DNA from: Petrolisthes cinctipes
Taxonomy: Eukaryota > Arthropoda > Malacostraca > Decapoda > Porcellanidae
Assembly (NCBI GenBank): GCA_033782935.1
Contig: JAWQEG010000710.1
Coordinates: 4,092,001 to 4,156,000 of the forward strand
Direction: 5' to 3'
Length of the DNA: 64,000 nucleotides
The notes under the pieces were generated by a model. The model had not been told where the DNA came from, made no database searches, and saw only the letters and a program-made list of their open reading frames with translations. Position 1 is the first letter of the stretch; every line of letters begins with the position of its first letter. Shown piece by piece: positions 1 through 8,860 of the stretch. The translations under genes and the position numbers were made by a program.

Positions 1-685
1 GGCTCAAAACACCCGAAAATTCAATATTTTGGGGTCCCAGAAGCAATCTGTACATGCCTACTCAGTGCTAGAATATTTTCAAAATATAGGCTAAAAACAT
101 GCTAAAAATCGATATTTTAGGTGCCAAAAAGTCGATATGTGCATGCATCTTCTGTACCCGTTTATATCTCAAATTCTGGCCCTAAACACCCGACAATTCG
201 ATATTTTGGGGTCCCAGAAGCGATCTGTACATGCCTACTCCGTCTTAGAGAATTTTCAAAATTCAGGCCCAAAACATGCTGAAAATCGATATTTTAGATG
301 CACAGAGTCAATATGTGCATGTATTTTCTGTACCCGTTTATATCTCAAATTCAGGCTCAAAACACCCGAAAATTCAATATTTTGGGGTCCCAGAAGCAAT
401 CTGTACATGCCTACACAGTGCTAGAATATTTTCAAAATATAGGCTAAAAACATGCTAAAAATCGACATTTTAGGTGTCAAAAAATCGATATCTCAAATTC
501 AGTCCCAAAACACCCGAAAATTCGATATTTAGAGGTCCCAGAAGGTATCTGTACATGCCTACTCCGTTTTAGAGTATTTTCAAAGTACAGGCCAAAAACA
601 TACTGAAAATCGATCCTTTAGGTGCACAAAAGTCGATATGTGCATGCATCTTCTGTACCCGTTTATATCTCAAATTCTGGCTCTA

Positions 686-773
686 AACACCCGAAAATTC
701 GATATTTTGGGGTCCCAGAAGCGATCTGTACATGCCTACTCCGTGTTGGAGTATTTTCAAAATTCAGGCCCAA
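686..773 (+). repeat. Half-monomer H1 (88-bp ancestral subunit, first copy)
   Basis: H1 begins AACACCCGAAAATTCGATA and ends AGGCCCAA. Laid without gaps against 774-861, I count 58 of 88 identical positions (66%). The best-matching parts are residues 11-20 (9 of 10) and 74-88 (13 of 15); the middle, residues 51-70, is the most diverged. This is far above chance for the base composition and shows the 176-bp monomer arose by doubling an 88-bp unit. Confidence 0.85.
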
Positions 774-861
774 AACATGCTGAAAATCGATATTTTTGGT
801 GCCCAAAGTCAATATGTGCATGTATCTTCTGTACCCGTTTATATCTCAAATTCAGGCTCAA
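774..861 (+). repeat. Half-monomer H2 (88-bp ancestral subunit, second copy)
   Basis: H2 begins AACATGCTGAAAATCGATA and ends AGGCTCAA, aligning end to end with H1. It carries GTGCATGTATCTTCTG and GTACCCGTTTATATCTC where H1 carries CTGTACATGCCTACTC and TGTTGGAGTATTTTC. In B monomers this half is cut to 60 bp, so H2 is the more deletion-prone half. Confidence 0.85.
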
Positions 862-1009
862 AACACCCGAAAATTCAATATTTTGGGGTCCCAGAAGCAA
901 TCTGTACATGCCTACTCAGTGCTAGAATATTTTCAAAATATAGGCTAAAAACATGCTAAAAATCGATCTTTTAGGTGCCAAAAAGTCGATATCTCAAATT
1001 CAGTCCCAA
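862..1009 (+). repeat. Monomer type B (148 bp, short)
   Basis: The first half has TTCAATATTTTGGGG, AAGCAATC, GCTAGAATATTTTC and ATAGGCTAAAAACATGC. The second half (950-1009) is only 60 bp. It runs from GTCGATAT directly into CTCAAATTCAGTCCC, so it lacks the 29 bp that hold GCATGCATC and GTACCCGTTT in the other monomers. The missing piece lies between two ATAT tetranucleotides in the long form, which points to a microhomology deletion (inference). B is the only routinely short monomer and occurs about once per trimer. Confidence 0.9.
927..941 (+). other. 15-bp dyad ATATTTT-C-AAAATAT (B form)
   Basis: Two perfect 7-bp inverted arms flank one central C in the H1 half of monomer B. In C and A' monomers the same site is GTATTTT-C-AAAATAC (for example 1075-1089). 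The outer base pair changes from A-T to G-C on both sides at once, so the symmetry is kept. In A monomers (751-765, GTATTTTCAAAATTC) one arm base is mismatched. A protein-binding dyad or a cruciform-prone site is possible; no factor can be named. Confidence 0.7.
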
Positions 1010-1186
1010 AACACCCGAAAATTCGATATTTAGGGGTCCCAGAAGCGATCTGTACATGCCTACCCTGTGTTAGAGTATTTTCAAAATACATGCTCAAAAC
1101 ATACTGAAAATCAATCTTTTAGGTGCACAAAAGTCGATATGTGTATGCATCATCAGTACCCGTTTATATCTCAAATTCAGGCTTAA
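1010..1186 (+). repeat. Monomer type C (177 bp, long)
   Basis: The first half has TTCGATATTTA before the GTCCC motif, against ATTTTGGGG in A and B. Two subtypes occur: one with AGGGGTCCCAGAAGCGATC (as here) and one with AGAGGTCCCAGAAGGTATC (for example at 531). The second half has CATACTGAAAATCGATC, then GTGCACAAAAGTCGATATG or GTGCCCAAAAGTCGATATG, and GCATGCATCTTC. The SphI-like GCATGC palindrome is typical of C; A usually has GCATGT. This copy is slightly diverged (TGTGTATGCATCATCAG). Confidence 0.88.
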
Positions 1187-3668
1187 AACACCCGAAAATT
1201 CAATATTTTGGGGTCCCAGAAGCAATCTGTACATACCTACTCAGTGTTAGAGTATTTTCAAAATACAGGCCCAAAACATGCTGAAAATCGATATTTTAGA
1301 TGCCCAAAGTCAATATGTGCATGTATCTTCTGTACCCGTTTATATCTCAAATTCAGGCTCAAAACACCCGAAAATTCAATATTTTGGGGTCCCAGAAGCA
1401 ATCTGTACATGCCTACACAGTGCTAGAATATTTTCAAAATATAGGCTAAAAACATGCTAAAAATCGACATTATAGGTGCCAAAAAATCGATATCTCAAAT
1501 TCAGTCCCAAAACACCCGAAAATTCGATATTTAGAGGTCCCAGAAGGTATCTGTACATGCCTACTCCGTGATAGAGTATTTTCAAAATACTGGCCAAAAA
1601 CATACTGAAAATCGATCTTTTAGGTGCCCAAAAGTCGATATGTGCATGCATCTTCTGTACCCGTTTATATCTCAAATTCTGGCCCTAAACACCCGAAAAT
1701 TCGATATTTTGGGGTCCCAGAAGCGATCTGTACATGCCTACTCCGTGTTAGAGTATTTTCAAAATTCAGGCCCAAAACATGCTGAAAATCGATATTTTTG
1801 GTGCCCAAAGTCAATATGTGCATGTATCTTCTGTACCCGTTTATATCTTAAATTCAGGCTCAAAACACCCGAAAATTCAATATTTTGGGGTCCCAGAAGC
1901 AATCTGTACATGCCTACACAGTGCTAGAATATTTTCAAAATATAGACTAAAAACATGCTAAAAATCGACATTATAGGTGCCAAAAAATCGATATCTCAAA
2001 TTAAGTCCCAAAACACCCGAAAATTCGATATTTAGAGGTCCCAGAAGGTATCTGTACATGCCTACTCCGTGATAGAGTATTTTCAAAATACTGGCCAAAA
2101 ACATACTGAAAATCGATCTTTTAGGTGCCCAAAAGTCGATATGTGCATGCATCTTCTGTACCCGTTTATATCTCAAATTCTGGCCCTAAACACCCGAAAA
2201 TTCGATATTTTGGGGTCCCAGAAGCGATCTGTACATGCCTACTCCGTGTTAGAGTATTTTCAAAATTCAGGCCCAAAACATGCTGAAAATCGATATTTTT
2301 GGTGCCCGAAGTCAATATGTGCATGTATCTTCTGTACCCGTTTATATCTTAAATTCAGGCTCAAAACACCCGAAAATTCAATATTTTGGGGTCCCAGAAG
2401 CAATCTGTACATGCCTACTCAGTGCTAGAATATTTTCAAAATATAGGCTAAAAACATGCTAAAAATCGATCTTTTAGGTGCCAAAAAGTCGATATCTCAA
2501 ATTCAGTCCCAAAACACCCGAAAATTCGATATTTAGGGGTCCCAGAAGCGATCTGTACATGCCTACTCCGTGTTAGAGTATTTTCAAAATACATGCTCAA
2601 AACATACTGAAAATCGATCTTTTAGGTGCCCAAAAGTCGATATGTGCATGTATCTTCTATACCCGTTTATATCTCAAATTCTGGCCCTAAACACCCGAAA
2701 ATTCGATATTTTGGGGTCCCAGAAACGATCTGTACATGCCTACTCCGTGTTAGAGTATTTTCAAAATACATGCTCAAAACATACTGAAAATCGATCTTTT
2801 AGGTGCCCAAAAGTCGATATGTGCATGCATCTTCTGTACCCGTTTATATCTCAAATTCAGGCTCAAAACACCCGAAAATTCAATATTTTGGGGTCCCAGA
2901 AGCAATCTGTACATGCCCACACAGTGCTAGAATATTTTCAAAATATAGGCTAAAAACATGCTAAAAATCGACATTTTAGGTGCCAAAAAATCGATATATC
3001 AAATTCAGTCCCAAAACACCCGAAAATTCGATATTTAGGGGTCCCAGAAGGTATCTGTACATGCCTACTCCGTGATAGAGTATTTTCAAAATACAGGCCA
3101 AAAACATACTAAAAATCGATCTTTTAGGTGCCCAAAAGTCGATATGTGCATGCATCTTCTGTACCCGTTTATATCTCAAATTCTGGCCCTAAACACCCGA
3201 AAATTCGATATTTTGGGGTCCCAGAAGCGATCTGTACATGCCTACTCCGTGTTAGAGTATTTTCAAAATTCAGGCCCAAAACATGCTGAAAATCGATATT
3301 TTTGGTGCCCAAAGTCAATATGTGCATGTATCTTCTGTACCCGTTTATATCTCAAATTCAGGCTCAAAACACCCGAAAATTCAATATTTTGGGGGTCCCA
3401 GAAGCAATCTGTACATGCCTACTCAGTGCTAGAATATTTTCAAAATATAGGCTAAAAACATGCTAAAAATCGATCTTTTAGGTGCCAAAAAGTCGATATC
3501 TCAAATTCAGTCCCAAAACACCCGAAAATTCGATATTTAGGGGTCCCAGAAGCGATCTGTACATGCCTACTCCGTGTTAGAGTATTTTCAAAATACATGC
3601 TCAAAACATACTGAAAATCGATCTTTTAGGTGCACAAAAGTCGATATGTGCATGTATCTTCTGTACCC

Positions 3669-5485
3669 GTTTATATCTCAAATTCAGGCTCAAAACACCC
3701 GAAAATTCATTATTTTGGGGTCCCAGAAGCAATCTGTACATGCCTACACAGTGCTAGAATATTTTCAAAATATAGGCTAAAAACATGCTAAAAATCGATC
3801 TTTTAGGTGCCAAAAAGTCGATATCTCAAATTCAGTCCCAAAACACCCGAAAATTCGATATTTAGGGGTCCCAGAAGCGATCTGTACATGCCTACTCCGT
3901 GTTAGAGTATTTTCAAAATACATGCTCAAAACATAGTGAAAATCGATCTTTTAGGTGCACAAAAGTCGAAATGTGTATGCATCATCAGTACCCGTTTATA
4001 TCTCAAATTCAGGCTCAAAACACCCGAAAAATCAATATTTTGAGGTCCCAGAAGCAATCTGTACATGCCTACTCAGTGTTAGAGTATTTTCAAAATACAG
4101 GCCCAAAACATGCTGAAAATCGATATTTTAGATGCCCAAAGTCAATATGTGCATGTATCTTCTGTACCCGTTTATATCTCAAATTCAGGCTCAAAACACC
4201 CGAAAATTCAATATTTTGGGGTCCCAGAAGCAATCTGTACATGCCTACTCAGTGCTAGAATATTTTCAAAATATAGGCTAAAAACATGCTAGAAATCGAT
4301 CTTTTAGGTGCCAAAAAGTCGATATCTCAAATTCAGTCCCAAAACACCCGAAAATTCGATATTTAGGGGTCCCAGAAGCGATCTGTACATGCCTACTCCG
4401 TGTTAGAGTATTTTCAAAATACATGCTCAAAACATACTGAAAATCGATCTTTTAGGTGCACAAAAGTCGATATGAGCATGCATCTTCAGTACCCGTTTAT
4501 ATCTCAAATTCAAGCTCAAAACACCCGAAAATTCAATATTTTGGGGTCCCAGAAGCAATCCGTACATGCCTACTCAGTGTTAGAGTATTTTCAAAATACA
4601 GTCCCAAAACATGCTGAAAATCGATATTTTAGATGCCCAAAGTCAATATGTGCATGTATCTTCTGTACCCGTTTATATCTCAAATTCAGGCTCAAAACAC
4701 CCGAAATTCAATATTTTGGGGTCCCAGAAGCAATCTGTACATGCCTACACAGTGCTAGAATATTTTCAAAATATAGGCTAAAAACATGCTAAAAATCGAC
4801 ATTTTAGGTGCCAAAAAATTGATATCTCAAATTCAGTCCCAAAACACCCGAAAATTCGATATTTAGAGGTCCCAGAAGGTATCTGTACATGCCTACTCCG
4901 TGTTAGAGTATTTTCAAAATACAGGCCAAAAACATACTGAAAATCGATCTTTTAGGTGCCCAAAAGTCGATATGTGCATGCATCTTCTGTACCCGTTTAT
5001 ATCTCAAATTCTGGCCCTAAACACCCGAAAATTCGATATTTTGGGGTCTCAGTAGCGATCTGTAGATGCCTACTCCGTGTTAGAGTATTTTCAAAATTCA
5101 GGCCCAAAACATACTGAAAATCGATATTTTTGGTGCCCAAAGTCAATATGTGCATGTATCTTCTGTACCCGTTTATATCTCAAATTCAGGCTCAAAACAC
5201 CCGAAAATTCAATATTTTGGGGTCCCAGAAGCAATCTGTACAGTGCTAGAATATTTTCAAAATATAGGCTAAAAACATGCTAAAAATCGATCTTTTAGGT
5301 GCCAAAAAGTCGATATCTCAAATTCAGTCCCAAAACACCCGAAAATTCGATATTTAGAGGTCCCAGAAGCGATCTGTACATGCCTACTCCGTGTTAGAGT
5401 ATTTTCAAAATACATGCTCAAAACATACTGAAAATCGATCTTTTAGGTGCACAAAAGTCGATATGTGCATGCATCTTCAGTACCC
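3669..5485 (+). repeat. 1,817-bp tandem duplication, copy 1
   Basis: This segment repeats at +1,817. It holds about four trimers minus one 177-bp monomer and minus 10 bp (4 x 501 - 187 = 1,817). Rare variants occur at the same offset in both copies: TTCATTATTTT near 3,708, GTCGAAATGTGTATGC near 3,965, a 1-bp deletion in CACCCGAAATTC near 4,700 and CTGTAGATGCC near 5,062. The left edge lies where CTTCTGTACCC and CTTCAGTACCC diverge. Confidence 0.88.
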
Positions 5486-7302
5486 GTTTATATCTCAAAT
5501 TCAGGCTCAAAACACCCGAAAATTCATTATTTTGGGGTCCCAGAAGCAATCTGTACATGCCTACACAGTGCTAGAATATTTTCAAAATATAGGCTAAAAA
5601 CATGCTAAAAATCGATCTTTTAGGTGCCAAAAAGTCGATATCTCAAATTCAGTCCCAAAACACCCGAAAATTCGATATTTAGGGGTCCCAGAAGCGATCT
5701 GTACATGCCTACTCCGTGTTAGAGTATTTTCAAAATACATGCTCAAAACATAGTGAAAATCGATCTTTTAGGTGCACAAAAGTCGAAATGTGTATGCATC
5801 ATCAGTACCCGTTTATATCTCAAATTCAGGCTCAAAACACCCGAAAAATCAATATTTTGAGGTCCCAGAAGCAATCTGTACATGCCTACTCAGTGTTAGA
5901 GTATTTTCAAAATACAGGCCCAAAACATGCTGAAAATCGATATTTTAGATGCCCAAAGTCAATATGTGCATGTATCTTCTGTACCCGTTTATATCTCAAA
6001 TTCAGGCTCAAAACACCCGAAAATTCAATATTTTGGGGTCCCAGAAGCAATCTGTACATGCCTACTCAGTGCTAGAATATTTTCAAAATATAGGCTAAAA
6101 ACATGCTAGAAATCGATCTTTTAGGTGCCAAAAAGTCGATATCTCAAATTCAGTCCCAAAACACCCGAAAATTCGATATTTAGGGGTCCCAGAAGCGATC
6201 TGTACATGCCTACTCCGTGTTAGAGTATTTTCAAAATACATGCTCAAAACATACTGAAAATCGATCTTTTAGGTGCACAAAAGTCGATATGAGCATGCAT
6301 CTTCAGTACCCGTTTATATCTCAAATTCAAGCTCAAAACACCCGAAAATTCAATATTTTGGGGTCCCAGAAGCAATCCGTACATGCCTACTCAGTGTTAG
6401 AGTATTTTCAAAATACAGTCCCAAAACATGCTGAAAATCGATATTTTAGATGCCCAAAGTCAATATGTGCATGTATCTTCTGTACCCGTTTATATCTCAA
6501 ATTCAGGCTCAAAACACCCGAAATTCAATATTTTGGGGTCCCAGAAGCAATCTGTACATGCCTACACAGTGCTAGAATATTTTCAAAATATAGGCTAAAA
6601 ACATGCTAAAAATCGACATTTTAGGTGCCAAAAAATTGATATCTCAAATTCAGTCCCAAAACACCCGAAAATTCGATATTTAGAGGTCCCAGAAGGTATC
6701 TGTACATGCCTACTCCGTGTTAGAGTATTTTCAAAATACAGGCCAAAAACATACTGAAAATCGATCTTTTAGGTGCCCAAAAGTCGATATGTGCATGCAT
6801 CTTCTGTACCCGTTTATATCTCAAATTCTGGCCCTAAACACCCGAAAATTCGATATTTTGGGGTCTCAGTAGCGATCTGTAGATGCCTACTCCGTGTTAG
6901 AGTATTTTCAAAATTCAGGCCCAAAACATACTGAAAATCGATATTTTTGGTGCCCAAAGTCAATATGTGCATGTATCTTCTGTACCCGTTTATATCTCAA
7001 ATTCAGGCTCAAAACACCCGAAAATTCAATATTTTGGGGTCCCAGAAGCAATCTGTACAGTGCTAGAATATTTTCAAAATATAGGCTAAAAACATGCTAA
7101 AAATCGATCTTTTAGGTGCCAAAAAGTCGATATCTCAAATTCAGTCCCAAAACACCCGAAAATTCGATATTTAGAGGTCCCAGAAGCGATCTGTACATGC
7201 CTACTCCGTGTTAGAGTATTTTCAAAATACATGCTCAAAACATACTGAAAATCGATCTTTTAGGTGCACAAAAGTCGATATGTGCATGCATCTTCAGTAC
7301 CC
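5486..7302 (+). repeat. 1,817-bp tandem duplication, copy 2
   Basis: I saw no difference from copy 1 at the variant sites I checked, including CTGTAGATGCC near 6,879 and the ACAGTGCTAG deletion near 7,050. Such identity over 1.8 kb implies a very recent unequal exchange (or a collapse or duplication error in assembly). After about 7,303 the sequence leaves the copy-1 pattern. Confidence 0.88.
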
Positions 7303-8029
7303 GTTTATATCTCAAATTCAGGCTCAAAACACCCGAAAATTCAATATTTTGAGGTCCCAGAAGCAATCTGTACATGCCTACTCAGTGTTAGAGTATTTTC
7401 AAAATACAGGGCCAAAACATGCTGAAAATCGATATTTTAGATGCCCAAAGTCAATATGTGCATGTATCTTCTGTACCCGTTTATATCTCAAATTCTGGCT
7501 CAAAACACCCGAAAATTCAATATTTTGGGGTCCCAGAAGCAATCTGTACATGCCTACACAGTGCTAGAATATTTTCAAAATATAGGCTAAAAACATGCTA
7601 AAAATCGACATTTTAGGTGCCAAAAAGTCGATATCTCAAATTCAGTCCCAAAACACCCGAAAATTCGATATTTAGGGGTCCCAGAAGCGATCTGTACATG
7701 CCTACTCCGTGTTAGAGTATTTTCAAAATACATGCTCAAAACATACTGAAAATCGATATTTTAGATGCCCAAAGTCAATATGTGCATGTATCTTCTGTAC
7801 CCGTTTATATCTCAAATTCAGGCTCAAAACACCCGAAAATTCAATATTTTGGGGTCCCAGAAGTAATCTGTACAGTGCTAGAATATTTTCAAAATATAGG
7901 CTAAAAACATGCTAAAAATCGATCTTTTAAGTGCCAAAAAGTCGATATGTGCATGCATCTTCTGTACCCGTTTATATCTCAAATTCTGGCCCTAAACACC
8001 CGAAAATTCGATATTTTGGGGTCCCAAAA
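7303..8029 (+). repeat. Trimer block between the 1,817-bp copies and the partial third copy
   Basis: Ordinary A'/B/C monomers. The ACAGTGCTAG 10-bp deletion is present near 7,875 and AGTAATCTG is a local variant near 7,862. A long C-like second half (7,930-8,010) follows TTTTAAGTGCCAAAAAGTCG, a hybrid of B and C second halves, so one exchange took place inside a monomer here. Confidence 0.7.
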
Positions 8030-8860
8030 GCGATCTGTACATGCCTACTCAGTGTTAGAGTATTTTCAAAATACAGTCCCAAAACATGCTGAAAATCGAT
8101 ATTTTAGATGCCCAAAGTCAATATGTGCATGTATCTTCTGTACCCGTTTATATCTCAAATTCAGGCTCAAAACACCCGAAATTCAATATTTTGGGGTCCC
8201 AGAAGCAATCTGTACATGCCTACACAGTGCTAGAATATTTTCAAAATATAGGCTAAAAACATGCTAAAATTCGACATTTTAGGTGCCAAAAAATTGATAT
8301 CTCAAATTCAGTCCCAAAACACCCGAAAATTCGATATTTAGAGGTCCCAGAAGGTATCTGTACATGCTTACTCCGTGTTAGAGTATTTTCAAAATACAGG
8401 CCAAAAACATACTGAAAATCGATCTTTTAGGTGCCCAAAAGTCGATATGTGCATGCATCTTCTGTACCCGTTTATATCTCAAATTCTGGCCCTAAACACC
8501 CGAAAATTCGATATTTTGGGGTCTCAGTAGCGATCTGTACATGCCTACTCCGTGTTAGAGTATTTTCAAAATTCAGGCCCAAAACATACTGAAAATCGAT
8601 ATTTTTGGTGCCCAAAGTCAATATGTGCATGTATCTTCTGTACACGTTTATATCTCAAATTCAGGCTCAAAACACCCGAAAATTCAATATTTTGGGGTCC
8701 CAGAAGCAATCTGTACAGTGCTAGAATATTTTCAAAATATAGGCTAAAAACATGCTAAAAATCGATCTTTTAGGTGCCAAAAAGTCGATATCTCAAATTC
8801 AGTCCCAAAACACCCGAAAATTCGATATTTAGGGGTCCCAGAAGCGATCTGTACATGCCT
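8030..8860 (+). repeat. Partial third copy of the 1,817-bp unit
   Basis: This segment matches 6,372-7,202 at an offset of 1,658. It shares AATACAGTCCC, the 1-bp deletion in CACCCGAAATTC and GGTCTCAGTAGCGATC. It differs at a few sites (CTGTACATGCC where copy 2 has CTGTAGATGCC; TACACGTTTA near 8,641), so it is older or separately diverged. It ends near 8,863, where CTCAGTGCTAG replaces CTCCGTGTTAG. Confidence 0.75.

Larger units (their letters stand above)
686..861 (+). repeat. Monomer type A (176 bp, long)
   Basis: Diagnostic sites are TTCGATATTTTGGGG and AAGCGATC in the first half, then GTATTTTCAAAATTC and CATGCTGAAAATCGAT. The second half has TTGGTGCCCAAAGTCAAT and GCATGTATCTTCTG. A second subtype, A', has TTCAATATT, AAGCAATC, GTATTTTCAAAATAC and TAGATGCCC instead (for example from 1187). 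A' tends to follow the AAGCGATC form of C, and A tends to follow the AAGGTATC form. Confidence 0.9.
686..1186 (+). repeat. Reference 501-bp trimeric higher-order repeat unit (A-B-C)
   Basis: This is one clean copy of the basic HOR: monomer A (686-861, 176 bp), B (862-1009, 148 bp) and C (1010-1186, 177 bp). Monomer starts are set at the AACACCC that follows the GGCTC, GGCCCT or GTCCC motif. The same phase recurs with A starts at 185, 686, 1187, 1688, 2189, 2690 and 3192, a 501-bp period with one 502. The three monomers differ at fixed diagnostic sites, so the trimer and not the monomer has been the unit of amplification. Confidence 0.93.
1..3668 (+). repeat. Regular 501-bp trimer block
   Basis: Seven consecutive trimers are kept in register with A monomers at 185, 686, 1187, 1688, 2189, 2690 and 3192. 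Both C subtypes appear. The AAGGTATC form leads the trimers around 532, 1534 and 2035, the AAGCGATC form those around 1033 and 2536, and 3036 is a hybrid. The trimers around 1,568-2,068 and 2,069-2,569 are almost identical to each other, indicating a recent single-trimer duplication. No long duplicated segment is present here, unlike the rest of the window. Confidence 0.85.

Noticed and set aside
686..710. CENP-B box on the minus strand of H1 (TCGAATTTTCGGG)
   Set aside because: The TCG and CGGG cores are present, but the spacing is one base short and the central A is missing, so it does not fit the known core.
927..941. Rho-independent terminator at the TATTTTCAAAATA dyad
   Set aside because: The stem is AT-only or nearly so, has a 1-bp centre and no following T run, and there is no gene to terminate.
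3669..7302. Assembly artefact as the explanation of the identical 1,817-bp copies
   Set aside because: It cannot be excluded from sequence alone, but the other duplications in the window show graded divergence, which fits real successive events, so I keep it as a caveat rather than the explanation.
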